DNA of 64,000 nucleotides. It comes from Sialis fuliginosa (Eukaryota > Arthropoda > Insecta > Megaloptera > Sialidae). Positions within the stretch are counted from its first letter, which is position 1. The number at the start of each line of letters is the position of its first letter. Positions 34,687 through 47,400 of the stretch are shown here, one piece after another. Below the pieces are notes generated by a model. The model was not told where the DNA came from and made no database searches. It saw only the letters and a program-made list of their open reading frames with translations. The translations under genes were made by a program, and so were the position numbers. The DNA is taken from contig OY540810.1 of NCBI GenBank assembly GCA_961205875.1, positions 20,398,001 through 20,462,000 on the forward strand. The letters are read 5' to 3'.

Positions 34687-37637
34687 CTGGATTATATTAT
34701 CATGATTATGATGATCATATAAAAACATAATATATCTGCTATGAAAACATAAAATAAAAGATATATTTGCTGTGCTTAATGTGGATTATTATACTTTATG
34801 TAACAGCTGAAAGACAAATTATAAATACAGTAACTGTAAGTAAACTATGTAATCCGACAATCAATTATAAAAAAGGAAATAATGCTTTTAAATATGTCAA
34901 CGTTGAGAAATATGTGACATATAAAAAAAGTTAAATATGACAGGAAAAATAAATTTCATGCTTAATCTATTATCTTTAAATACATTTTTACAGATCGTTT
35001 AGGGAGCCTTTCAAAGGAAGGGCAAAGGTGTAAAATCGTATTGTACCTTTGTGTAAAGTACAATATACTTTCTTAATGGTAGCCCTGATAAACGTGCTAT
35101 TTAATACATATATAGAGTGATCCATAAGTAATACTAATGGATCGAAAAACTATTCGGATTTTTTTCTGCGAATAATTATTTTTTAATGTACCAATTGAAG
35201 GTATTTTTGTAAAAAGTCGCCTCTAAATGAATACACTATTGATTAATTCCTCCAAGAATATTAAAGTTATAAAGTTTTTATGAATTAACTTCTGAATATA
35301 CATTTAAAATAATAATAAATAGTTTACTTATTTAAAAAAAAAGTTTGTCACATGTTTCATATGCTTAAAACTCAAATATATTTCACCGTAATTTAGGTAA
35401 TAAGATAACATCATTATTTAGGAACGAGTTAATTTTAATTATAAAATTTAGAACACACATGTTAATGCGCTAATTCTAAATATGATATCATATGGTATAG
35501 GACTTAATACCATATGTTTATTCTAGTTAAATGTTTAAGTGTATTTTTTATAAGCCTACGAAAGAAATATGTTTGTAATTCACAGACAAGAATAATGTTT
35601 AGTCTCGTAGAAATCCGTGGAGTTATAAGGAACATATGCATTATGCATATGTGCAGTATAACGTTGCTTGTACTGTTACCAAGTTTATTTTCATATTATG
35701 TTTAGCTCTATGGTTACTATAGTTTTAATAACATAGAGATAGAGACTTATAGTGGAGATATATACCAGATTTTTTTCGTGAATTAGCAAAAATCATGTAA
35801 TAGCATGTATTTTGTATAAGACTTTTGTTTTTCGATTTTATGTAAATTTTTTCGAATTTCCGGTTTAGTTTTTTTATATCTCTGTTTGTATCTATCGAAT
35901 CGAGACAAAAAAAATCATCATTACGAAAATAGTCACAATGGATTCAAGGAAGGTCAAAATGGATAAGTCCATCAAAATTCGGATTTTGAAAAATTATTAA
36001 ATTAGAATATTTTATATATAAATAGGTATAAGAAAATAAAAATTATAACTGTCATGTTTGATGGTTTTCGGTTTTTTTTCTGAATAACTTTTGTTTAAAT
36101 AAGTATTTTTTTAATAAAAATTAAGGAAAAAATACCTGTAATGGTCGTAAATACTTTTGTGTTAACAAATATTGAAAATAACTGCTAAAAAATTTTTTTT
36201 TTTGAATTTTTGCCGAGAAATACATTTTTCCTGTAAATTGTATAATATTTATGCTTAAAAAATACATGTTTCAAAAATACACTCAAGAACACAAATTTTT
36301 GAGTTATTTATTAATATACTTTACCAGGAGTATAAAATAAAATGTTTGGAATTTTTATTTCGAAAAGGCTGTTAGTGAAAAACTTTTCAGACAAAAGATA
36401 TTCAGTTTGGAGAAGGCTTTATCGTGACATTTTTAAAACATATTTTGTATTTTCCTAGTGTGAATTCAGATCGCTGTTTTTACTATAAAAAATAATATGT
36501 GATGTGTTATAATGGTTGCCATAAAAATAGCAATCGTTTTGATGTATAATTAAATCAAATTACCTAGCAATAACATTTTGTAAATGAGATCTCTACAATT
36601 CTAAATGATATTTGTACTAAAATTATAATATACAGCCCAAGAAGTTAAGAAATATTTTTAATATAATTCATCCTGTGACTAAAAATGATGTGTAACATAA
36701 GTCTTGAGGGCCACATATGGCATTCTTGTAGAAAAACTTAAATTGTTTTGTTATTAATTTCTTAATGTAGATGTAATGCAATGTTGACATTTTATTTTAA
36801 CTGTATCATAGTTATGGTTTTTCTGTCTGAGTGAACATTAAAAAAAAGATATCACGTTATTTATTCCATTGAAACGGAAGTCGCCCATTGCTTTTATTTT
36901 CTTATACCCATCTATATGAATTATACAAATAGTATAAGTAAGTATTGTTAAGACGATTTTTTTCGAATTCCATATTTTGATGGAGTTATCATTCGAATTT
37001 TCGCCATGATGTTATATGTGTATCTGTCTGTAGACGCTGTAACTCAAATACGACAAAACGTAGAAGGATGAAATTTTATATTTATGATTATTTTTTGTTT
37101 TGGTTTATAACAGAGAAGAAATGTCTGCCACTCAGTATTACGTATACGAAAGTTACGGGGCTCTCATGACAGATATTTTATATTTACTTTATATCAACGG
37201 CTAAAATACGAATATAATTGTATATGGACAATTTTATTTGTGCTTTTAATATACATTTGTACAATATTATCATTGCTTGTAGGTGCATACGAACGTTGAC
37301 ATAATTTATAGTTTCCATTCTTCATAATAACATTGCATTGCCCATGTAAAACATCCTGTATATTTCACATTTGTCGTCAATATTCCACTCTATTTAAACA
37401 TTACACATAAATTCATCATTTCTTAAACACCTTTCTATGATTTCTTTGAAATTGGTTTGTCCATTCTGGCGTAAAATTTTCACGTGTGGTGTAGAGAAAA
37501 AAAGTTTGGCCGGATGTGTAATGCGGTTAAAGACGTGACTTTGACGCTTCCCTATTATTAGTCAACACTAATAATGTACCTCAAACGATGTTAGGCTCCT
37601 TTCAAAGTGCTGCTGAATGAACCAACGAGGCTATTCA
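34687..37637. other. A+T-rich DNA with repeat scraps
   Basis: The scrap at 35905-35960 (AGTCACAATGGATTCAAGGAAGG) is related to 15060-15110, and 37020-37090 to 11085-11150. No gene supported. Confidence 0.35.
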
Positions 37638-38562
37638 CAGTGGCGGCGTATCAGTAATGTATTGAGGGTGATAGGTACATAAGTTATTATGCCGTGTTTA
37701 GATCAAAAAACTAAACATTTTAAAACACTCCGTTTTTAAAAATGTATAAAGTTTGTTACCATTTTGTAAAAAAAACATAACATTAGAAAGTAATAGATAC
37801 ATTCAAATACGTGAAAATCATATAGTAGAAATTTCAAGCTTTAATTCCTTTTTGCATAATTTCATTGTGGTCATTTTTATCAAAGTTATTAGAACATTGC
37901 ACAATTTTTTGGAAAATAAAAAATTCAAACAAGAGAGTGCAAATTTAAAAATGACCAATTTCCGCGATCCCACTATATAAATAATATTTTTTTAAATTTT
38001 ACGAATGATTAAATAGTCTCACTTAATGCTAGAAACCCAGTTACAATTTCTTATTTTATTGTTTATACATAAAATACTTTTTGTTAGTGGGCTAATTTTT
38101 TTTTACACGATTTATTTTTTTTCTCTTTTTTAATTCTGAGAAAAAAATATCCGTTGGTTTACGTTTTTATATTTTTAGGGAATTTCCCTATGTATTTCAA
38201 TTTTTTCTTGTAACATTAGTATACTTTAGTTTTTGTGTATGTATTTTTTAAGGGATTTCCCTATCCATTTCAATTTTTTCATGAACAAAAAAATTATGTA
38301 ACATTAAAGTAATTTTTTATTAGTAAAAATTTTTTTTTTTCTACACGGAGATAGGCTGTACGTATCTACCGTACAAAAACAAAATTGGATGTAGTTAATT
38401 TAAAAGGTACATATTAACTAAAAATTTGAGATCGAAAAAGTTTTGTTATCTTAAAATAATAATATAAATTTAAAAATAATCTGCAATTCTAAAAATTACT
38501 CTACAATGTTTTAATAAATATCGAAAAAGCACTGAATTTACCCATTTTAGGGATCGCCACTG
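37638..38562 (+). mobile_element. Possible hAT-like element with CAGTGGCG ends (925 bp)
   Basis: The left end CAGTGGCGGCG and the right end CGCCACTG are inverted repeats. The flanking 8-mers do not match, so the target duplication is lost or the pairing is wrong. Parts (ATGTATTGAG, GCCGTGTTTA-A) recur near 58275-58600. Two kappaB-like direct repeats lie inside. Confidence 0.35.
38163..38310 (+). repeat. Direct repeat carrying GGGAATTTCC / GGGATTTCCC
   Basis: AGGGAATTTCCCTAT...TTTCAATTTTTTC at 38177 recurs about 74 bp later as AGGGATTTCCCTAT...TTTCAATTTTTTC, each followed by TAACATTA. Confidence 0.55.
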
Positions 38563-39386
38563 TTCAAAAATGAACCAATGTGACTATTTTTCGTTGAATG
38601 AAATCGGTGTACCTTTGTGTTATATATACATACAGGGATCATTTGTTGTGTATTTTATGTCAAATTTGGTTTTGATTTGGGTCTATAATACGGCATGAAA
38701 TAGCGAGCGGAATTCGGCATTTGTCATTTTGTGAGGTAAAAATTTTATTTCTTTAATTGTTTAGTTTGTGTACTGATTTCTATTTGTATAAAAGAATGCC
38801 ATTAAAATTTCAGGTAAAATTGTAGACACATTTAAAGAATTACTGTTGCGTTGTAAGTAATGAATATTTTAAATCGTTAGTTAATCCTTAATAATGATCA
38901 AAATATTATTAAACATTAGGGAAAGTTAATTGTCATAAATGCTATCAGTCTAGTTCTAGTAAGATAATTAGAAAATATTTGGATAGAAAAATAAATTACT
39001 ACAAACAAGGAAACATAATATTTCACATTTTGGCACCAGCAAAGCATACACGTGCATGGGGGCGGTAGAACATTCAGGGGGTAGCAAGGATCATTTTTGA
39101 TTGTTGGTATTAAAGTTATATGTTATATATATTAAACATGATACCGTGAGAAATTGGGGTGGCATTGGATAGAAAAAATTATTAATTATTGAGACTTTAC
39201 TCATCATTAAAAAAATTTCATGTTATTTGAAAAATAGTCCTGATAATATTAGAATATTTGAAGAAATGATGAATAATACAGGAAAAACAAACAACTAATA
39301 CTTATTCACAAGACACAGCGATAAATTTTACTTTTAATACCTTTTTTCATATAGATAAAAAGTAAAGTAATCTTTATTCAAGTCTA
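38563..39386. other. A+T-rich DNA, nothing supported
   Basis: The only G+C-richer patch is GCACCAGCAAAGCATACACG at about 39035, with no coding or repeat partner. Confidence 0.35.
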
Positions 39387-39861
39387 AGGTACTGGCATCA
39401 GTCTTGAACAACATTTTAAAATTAAATATAATAATACGAATTTAACTGTCTTACAGCGTAATTTGATGATAATTAATAATTATATGTCTATTAATAATTA
39501 TAATTGATCATTTTGCTTAAAAACAGTGGACAAGTAAATATCGCGGTTCGGCAGACTATCAAGAAAAGTGTATTTTTTATGTAAATACTTTACATTGTTT
39601 TAAATTTTAAAAAGTAGTAGTAATAACTTTGAAATCTTTAAAAAGTGTGCATCACTGAGAAAAAACAGGTACAAAATAAAAGGCTATAATTAAAAAAGAA
39701 AAAAAAACTATATTTGCGGATTTTGGTAATTAAATTGATTTAATAAACAGGTGATTGTTTTATTAGTAACATGAGTTCATGAAAATTACAAAAAATAGTC
39801 TATCAATCCCAAAAAACAATATTCTTTGCTCTTAAAGCATTCAAGACTGGTGCCAGTACCT
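39387..39861 (-). mobile_element. TA-flanked MITE family, copy C (475 bp)
   Basis: Left end AGGTACTGGCATCAGTCTTG, right end (inverted) AGGTACTGGCACCAGTCTTG. TA on both sides (39385-39386 and 39862-39863). The interior is partly rearranged relative to copies A and D. Confidence 0.75.
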
Positions 39862-40639
39862 TAAATCACTTAACTTCCTGTATTGATTTATATCATTTAC
39901 TGTAAGTTGTATCGATCTATAGAACCGTATTAAGATTGATTTGAGACCTAAGATAATCACGGCACCCATTACTAATATTTAAAGTTATTATTCAGGGTCC
40001 GAATAATTATTTATACATATATACGTATTTTAAATATTTAATAGCATGTTTGGCTAACAGATCAAACAATATCTATACCGTGATCGATATATAATAACGG
40101 TTTAAATTTCAGTCGATCGTAATGAATTTTAAATAAGAATCCCTTAAAATAAATAAACAATATTATTCAAAGTTTAGGAGACAGTAGAAATCACGCACGT
40201 GAAATTTTCAAGAACAAAGTAGATTGCACCACAAATTTAGTTGCCCATGTTTTCAGTATCAATTTTGGGGTGAAGAAAGGTGGTACTAGGCCAGTAGGAT
40301 CGGCGGACGGCTACACGTTGAAAAATGAAATTTCGCCCAGCGTGCTAGATTCGCTAATACCTACCTGCTTTATGAGAATAAATAACATAAAAAGATAAAA
40401 ATGTTTATTACTGCAAGAATTTGATAAGACGACTATAATTTGCAATTGTAATAAAATGAAACAAATATTCAAATAAACATTAACAATGAGTCAAACATAA
40501 CTCACTCACAGTGCTATTAATATTTATCATGTGATTTCATTAGTATACATTTTTAAAATTCCGAAAGATAATCCTGTTTAAAGTAATTCATACGTCCCCG
40601 TTTTGACCAGAAGTCAACAAAGACATCTCTTTCTGTGAA
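39862..40639. other. A+T-rich DNA with one repeat scrap
   Basis: The segment 40295-40360 (AGTAGGATCGGCGGACGG...TTTCGCCCAGCGTGCTAG) looks like part of a dispersed element. No gene supported. Confidence 0.3.
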
Positions 40640-41530
40640 CGTGTACCATTAAGGAGGTAGCCAATTATTGTACAAATTATCGCAGTCTGGTATATGTATT
40701 ACCTGGCGTGCATCCCTACCACCGCCACTACCACCTTGTTGGTATTCGTATTTCGTCGACTCCTCTTGCAATTTGAAGCGTACCGCGCGTTCCCCCCAAC
40801 CACACCGCGTTGTGCGCATGTGGTACGGTGTCGCCAGATGCAGCATGGCAGGCTAGTGTTCGCGCTTCAAGCAGTTCCTCTTGGGCAGTTCGCGTGAGAG
40901 GATGCAAACATTTAACTCTGAACGGATTTTTGACAACCAGTTGCAAACTGACAGACGGTGTATGACGTCCTTAAAGTTAAATCATCTGAATGGATTTGAA
41001 TTTGTTGTTAGTGTGTGATGGATAAAGTGCATTTTCATCTGCGGTAATAAATAAAATGGAAAGTTGATTAATAAAAAAGATGAAATATAGATATAATGAA
41101 ATAAATAAAATATCAAATTTATTTCTTCCTAAGTGTTCTCATTTAAACAATAAGTAATGTAACATTAATGAAAGTGGATTATTTCAATACCAAAGAAAAT
41201 AATTAATTAAGTCATTTGGTTTTCCAATTTTTATTTAAAACGAAATCGTGGATTCTAGTCAGCGATGTGCAGCATTAAAAATAATATATGACAGTACGAG
41301 ACAATATTGTCAGAGAAATTGTGATCTTTAAAAAATTAAATTCGTTGTTTGATTTTGTTTCTTTTTAATTCCAAGAACGGTTCTGTGATTGTGTAATAGA
41401 TTAACACAAAAGTGTCGACGTTTTTAAACAGTTTGCGTCTCCGAGAAACACGGATTCCGTTGCGAAACGATTATTTTGTGTCAGATCGATCTGGGTTGTA
41501 TATTTTGTTTTGTTTATAACTACTGTGACA
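40640..41530. promoter_or_regulatory. Candidate bidirectional promoter interval
   Basis: This interval separates the divergent candidate first exons. Its left part (about 40690-40900) is G+C-richer than anything nearby. Initiator-like motifs point both ways: TCAGTTTGC on the - strand at 40943-40951 and ACAGTTTGC on the + strand at 41428-41436, sharing the eight bases CAGTTTGC. A TGACGT half-CRE lies near 40962. Starting at 41430 would give the Kal1 candidate a 5' UTR of about 100 nt. No TATA box is obvious. This is motif reading, not transcript evidence. Confidence 0.35.
40703..40846 (-). CDS. Candidate first coding exon of an unrecognised gene divergent from the Kal1 candidate
   Basis: On the - strand, an ATG at 40846 opens 48 codons that end at CAG|GTAATAC, a good donor, in phase 0. 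An in-frame TAG lies immediately upstream of this ATG; a second in-frame ATG lies at 40819. The predicted peptide is hydrophilic and basic to mixed (RAVRFKLQEESTKYEYQQ) and ends in a Gly/Ser-rich run (GGSGGG). The exon lies in a G+C-richer island 684 bp from the Kal1-candidate start on the other strand, as expected for a shared promoter. G+C-rich islands keep several frames open, and another - frame is also open here, so the coding status is uncertain. I do not recognise a family. It could instead be an untranslated first exon. Confidence 0.35.
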
Positions 41531-41692
41531 ATGGTGAACATAGCTAGTCATTTCTTGATGTATTGTGTGGTTGTGTTTTTGTTGGCAGTCTCGCAGACTC
41601 GCTCGACGCCTGTCATATCACTAGATGATGATGTGCAGGACATAGGCTCGCCGCTTCGGGTGGCCGAATGCCGGGCCACGTGCTTGCTAAAA
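41531..41692 (+). CDS. Kal1: First coding exon of a secreted Cys-rich protein, candidate anosmin-1/Kal1
   Basis: This exon encodes 54 residues from the ATG at 41531, which sits in a good context (GACAATGG). The frame is open upstream to a TAA at 41402 with no earlier ATG, so this start is preferred. Residues about 7-20 are strongly hydrophobic (FLMYCVVVFLLAV) and look like a signal peptide, with cleavage likely near residue 25 (TRS|TP). An acidic stretch (LDDDVQD) and then ECRATCLLK follow. The exon ends in phase 0 at AAA|GTGAGT. Anosmin-1 family proteins are secreted or cell-surface matrix proteins that bind heparan sulfate and act in axon guidance and cell migration. They carry an N-terminal Cys-rich box, a WAP domain and FN3 repeats. 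Only the start of the Cys box is visible here, so the gene identity is inference from the C-x3-C spacing and the next exon. Another secreted Cys-rich protein remains possible. Confidence 0.6.
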
Positions 41693-43326
41693 GTGAGTAC
41701 CTATTTACTTTCCCTCTATTTATAATATAAACGATCATATTTTAGTTGCTTTCCTTTTAATATTACAGCAAACACGAACACATTTTTTTGTGTAATTTCA
41801 AAAGATATTGATTGGTCTTCAGTAATTCAATAAATGTTTATAGATAGTATTAAATATGACAAACTTAGGAAAGGTACTAAAAGCCTTGTAGAATTCCGAA
41901 ATACAAAAATATGAGTGATGTTTTGGCGCTTTGTAAATGCAAATACGTTATGAATCAATTTTAATCCGAACACCTATTTATTTAATTTTTCATATAATAA
42001 TGTGTTGTTTAATGCATCGTTTATTCAAATTTCGCATGATCTCCTTGGCCGCAAATTTATTATTACATAGTTTTAAATTCCATTTTTGAGTTTGGCCTTA
42101 TAAACATCAAAATAAGTTCTTTTAAACTATTAACAAAATGCAGAAAAAATAATGCTATAGATTGTTTAATATTCTATTTTGACATTTGATAATTTTTAAT
42201 TAATAACGTAAAGTTTTTACTTTTAAAGTAAGTTATAATATTAAATAGCATCTATAGAGTATTATAATATCTAGCTAATTATGCTAAAAGTAAATGTTTC
42301 AAATACTTAAATAAATTCAAGTTATTAAATGTCAAAATGAAATTAATGAAGTTGTAAAACAATCTACATCATTCTATTATCTGTAACTTGTTAATTATTT
42401 GGAAGAACTTCTTTTGGAGAGAAAATATTGAATATGTACCTAAAAAAATATTGATAATTCGTGTTAATAACATTCTACAATCTACGATATACATTTTCGA
42501 TATTTGTGCAGTTATTCAATAACTTTGAATTTTGTTCTTGCTTTTCGAAAATAACTTTGACTCTCTTATATAAGTGTAATTCAATTTAATACTGTTTAAC
42601 TTTTAATAAAGTCTTTAGGATAAAAATACCTAAAAAACTTTAAAAAGTTTACTATTATGTTAAGTTATACTAATACCTATAAATAAAATAATAATTATAA
42701 AAATCGATGCAAACTTAAAACCTACACGTATGTAGGTATAAATTTTATTGCATAAACCAAATATTTTTTTTTGTGAAAACCATTTAAATGACATTACATC
42801 GACACCCAATTCGTGTAGTTGCTTAATAAAAAAACTTATTTAGATTTACGATACTTAAATCTTTAGCTTTGATAAGCTATAAATAAATTGTATATTTTAT
42901 GGAACTGATAAGAATTTTATTAACTCAATAAAATATTGAACTCAGACAATACCATATTAATTAACTTTTACAACCGTACAGATATAATGGAACTTTTAAT
43001 CGAATAACAAATCTCCTAATTGAGATTTAAAAGAAACTGTATATTGTTATTGTTTTTAGTAACTCTATATGTAATAAAATTGTGCAGTTTTTTATTAGAA
43101 TTTGCGAACGAATTTGACATCATTGATTAATTTAGTTTACTAAAATCTATATTGGTACACGCATAAAATAATTACTGATTGTTAAAGCAAGAGAAAATAT
43201 TGTCTTTGAAATATTGTTTAAAAAAGTATTTATTGTTTTCATCCGACAATATTGTTTTCAGAAGAAAGGATTATGATTATATGTTATTGTTTTCGATATA
43301 ATGAGACAAGGATTATCTTGGCTTAA

Positions 43327-43712
43327 CCCTTTGAACGCGACCATATAGCGAAACACTTATACCTGAAAATGTGCACATGTTTCTAGAAAAATCAAAGTGA
43401 CTTAATTTTTTTTTAATTTACATTTTCTATTATTGATGTTAATTTTGAATGAAATGTGTATAGTATATTGAGGACTAAGTAATGTTTTAGTAAAAAATAA
43501 TAATAAACAATGGGTGGGGTGAAACATTTTACTGACATTTATTTAATAACAATCTATTTCCGCATGTTTTTTCGAGTCGTGCATGGGTTATAGTCCTATA
43601 ACAATCTATTTCCGCATGTTTTTTCGAGTCGTGCATGGGTTATAGTCCTTTTTTGCACGGATAGGAAGGGAAAAAATACAATCGACGTTTGTCGATTTTC
43701 GCGATCAAAGGG
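43327..43712. mobile_element. 386-bp piggyBac-like MITE (TTAA duplication)
   Basis: TTAA flanks both ends (43323-43326 and 43713-43716). The TIRs read CCCTTTGAACGCGA and (inverted) CCCTTTGATCGCGA. TTAA plus a CCC-starting TIR is the piggyBac hallmark. No transposase inside. Confidence 0.75.
43548..43651 (+). repeat. 52-bp tandem duplication inside the piggyBac-like MITE
   Basis: The unit starting AATCTATTTCCGCATG and ending GGGTTATAGTCCT occurs at 43551 and again at 43603 with no visible mismatch. Confidence 0.85.
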
Positions 43713-45083
43713 TTAATTTTTTCTGGTTAGTAGTACTTGCATTGCAATTAGATCTATATTAATAGATAATTTTGATGAGGTGAATTGTATATTCTATATC
43801 TTACTAATTTTTGCTGGAATGGATTGATCTATTATATTATATCGTAAAATCGTAACAGACTATAGGTACCTACACATTTCTTTTTATAATAGAGTTTCTA
43901 TTTTTTTATCACAAATGAAAATAGTGTGGCAGAATATTACATTTACCCTAGTTATTCGGGGATAATGTAATAATAATAATTTATTTATACATTGACCAAT
44001 TATGGTTTACATACATCAAAAGTTAAACAAATAAATACAGTGCAATAATATTACTATAGTGAATATATTCAACAAAAAAAATTCATAATTTTAATTCAAC
44101 TTTTATACTTATTTTATTGAGATCAGATAGGACCATTCTGAGATATGAACTGGTTAATAAGGTGGTAAGTAAATAAAGAATTTAAAGGTTTCGAGAGATA
44201 TAAGTGGCAAACTGCTTCAACTGCATAGAAAAAAATAATGGACCGTCATCATTAGTTTGCATTTACCCCACCTATATTTTATTTATATTAAAACTAAACT
44301 TTTATTAGTTATAATTATAAATAAATGTCAATACAATATTATTAATAACAATACATATCAAATAAGTTATTAAATAAATTTTATATATTATTATAAATAA
44401 TAAAATTAAAAGGTAATAAAATATCCATTTGTAATTATCCGTTTCGTTTAATTTTACATACATTAATATCCTATTGTTTCTGCGACACTAAAACAATATT
44501 TAAAAAGCATTAAGTCTTAACATGTTTATATTAAACTCTGACCCATCATACGTGTGTGGCGTTTCTAATGACTTAGCGAGAACTTTCCACAAGTTTTATA
44601 TCGTGTAATTAAATCCGAAATGAGCTTAATTCCCTCCGTCCTATTTTACAGTTCAAAAACTAATGTAATTGCTTATGTATTGAATAGTAGTAATACAGGT
44701 AGCTGCAGTTTATTTATTGACTATAAAAGTTAAATATCGTGAAAGGTTTGTCTTAAAGTTCGTACGTATTTGTTGTAGTTATTGGAGAAAACAAGATGTG
44801 GTAATTTGAAGTAACATGACAATTATTAAATTGCATTGCTGTTTGAGTAATTGGTTGAGGTTTTGATGTTGATGTGAATGATTGCCGAGATTGTTTCCAG
44901 ATATTGATTTGGTTTTGTAGAGAATATTGTGGGTTTGTTTAGGTATTTTGAGATATTAGTTTAAATGTATCTATAGCTATAATATCTTATAATATATACA
45001 TTATTGAAATTTCAATTGGTGTAAGAAACGAATTGCGAAAATTAGTTTTACTCATTATTTCTTTCTTTTTCGATTGGTATATA

Positions 45084-45439
45084 AGGTACTGATACCAGTC
45101 TTGGATATGACCCCAGTAATGGCTATTTTTTAATTATATTTCCTGAATTAGAAATATTTTTTGATATTTGATTACTCCCATTTCTGAATATTAATCTATA
45201 TACATTTAACTGTCTTACAGCGTGATTTTATGACAATCAGTAATCAGTCAATAGATGTCAAAATGGTAAACATTTAAACTAATTTTTAGTATAAATTATT
45301 TATTAATTATTATATTATCATAGCAACTGAATTTGTTTTATTAGTAACATGAGTTCATAAGAATTACAAAAAAGAAGCACGTCAATCATAAAAACAATTA
45401 ACTTTGCTCTTATAGCGACCATAACTGGTGCCAGTACCT
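45084..45439 (+). mobile_element. TA-flanked MITE family, copy D (356 bp)
   Basis: Left end AGGTACTGATACCAGTCTTG, right end (inverted) AGGTACTGGCACCAGT. TA precedes it at 45082. The interior is closely similar to copy A over its full length (ACCCCAGTAATGGC, TTGATATTTGATTACT, TTACAGCGTGATTT). Confidence 0.75.
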
Positions 45440-46864
45440 TTAAATTTTGATGTATGTATCTAGTAATTTATTTTTTACATCCAATATTTTTTGGAAGCTT
45501 CAAATTGTTTTTTTTTTATAATAATTGTCGTATGAATGTTTTTTTTACTGACTACCTTTAATAATTTGGATATTCTTAGATTAGAGAACTAAGACTTTTA
45601 ATCATTCTCATGAAAATTTTATCATACTTTACTTTTTTATAACCTTACTTAACGAATGATTCAGTAAAATAAAAAAATAAATATATTTAATGATATTAAA
45701 TCAATATTTATATTTATTATTTTCTCGCTATATCAAAGAGGAATAATAAAAGCTGTGATAAAACAGTCTGTTTGAAGGTGTAGCAGGAGAAAACATTGGT
45801 AGACGTTTTAAATAATATTAAATTTGTAAAATTACAAAAATATCAGGTAAGATTAATTTGTATCTCATAATTCAAATAACTTTATTTTTACAAATATAAT
45901 TTTATAAAAATTTACATAAATATAAAACAGATGTGTTCGTTATTAATTTATAGATTAAATCAAATATGTATATTAAGAACCTAAAAAATATCATAAAATG
46001 TTACACAGCCAACCAGTAGCAACTTTTTAGAATGTATCTATTAAGAGTGATATGCTAGTGGGCTAACCATAGATATAGAGCTATAAAAAATTTAAATTCC
46101 GTTATAAATTTGTGAATGGATCGAATAATCTCAGTTTTAATACACATGTTATCTTTGTAATAAATTTTTATTGATAAATTATATTAACATACTATGTTAT
46201 TATAAAAATTGACGATAAATATTATTTAAATTGTATCAATACAAATGCAATTTATTAATTTGATTGAAATTTATAATTTATATCGGTGCATTTAAAATTA
46301 AATATAAACAAATATTTAAAAAAAAATCGTTTTGTTCTATATATTGTGTATAAGTTTCTTCGTGTTGTTCACGTTTCCGCCGCTAGATGTAGACGGCATA
46401 CACAATTTTGGTTATTTATTGTAAAACACGTGAAAATAATTCAAAGGCTGGGACATTGTTTTATTTTAATGGTTTCTTTTAGTCAATATTGTAAACAATA
46501 TTTTAACTGTAAATATATGAAATATAAGAATCAATATTAATAGGATTTATTAATGAAACTTTAAGCTCATAGTATCTATTACTGAAAAATACACACATAT
46601 GAAACGTGCTTATCTTTTTAATTAAATTTAATTAATTGAAAGGGTAATCAGTCAATGCTTGACTTCCTATTAATTACAGATTTAGTATAGTTAAAATATG
46701 CAACACTTGTTGATTTGTAAAAGGTTTTTTTGAGTTAAATTTTAATTAAAATTATTAATATAATTGCTAATAAACTTATGGATTAAAAATAACGTCATTG
46801 ATTAATAATAATAAAAAATATTATTATAGAAGAAGAGTTAATATATAAAAGAGTTTGCATCCTC

Positions 46865-46975
46865 ATTCACTTATTGACTCATCAACGCAGTCTAAACCCC
46901 TGGACTTAGACATGAAATTTTATATGTGTCTTCTTTTTGTGATGAAAGCACCCAAAATATTCTTCTATTAAAATA
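46865..46975 (+). repeat. TTGATGAGT family copy, opposite strand
   Basis: TTGACTCATCAACGCAGTC, AAACCCCTGGACTTAGACAT and GTGTCTTCTTTTTGTGATG form the reverse complement of the 160-421 signature, starting after TATATAAAAGAG as a Helitron 5' end would. Confidence 0.4.
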
Positions 46976-47400
46976 AGAATACCCGTGTATCGCGTTTTCT
47001 CAAAGGTCAACTCGAACAGAGATAAAACATTGTTCCACACTAACAGTAGTTAACCGCGGCTGGGTTGTTAGTTATCTATTTTAATGCATATTTTATTTAT
47101 TATTTTATGTAAAAAGCACATATATCAAAATGGATAAACATTATACTGATTCAATGTTGCGATTAAATTGAATAAACAATTTATATTAATATATATTTTC
47201 ATGAAATAATAATATTTACATTGAAATTGGTCAGCACAATCGTTCTTTGCAACATACTGTAATCATAAAACAATAATTAAATAGCTTTAAACCATTGATA
47301 ATATTCATTATTGTATCATTGACATTTCAAAATAATAATCAAATTTTGAAACGTTTAATATACATAATTTAATAAACAGACCACAAAAGTATGTTGTGAG

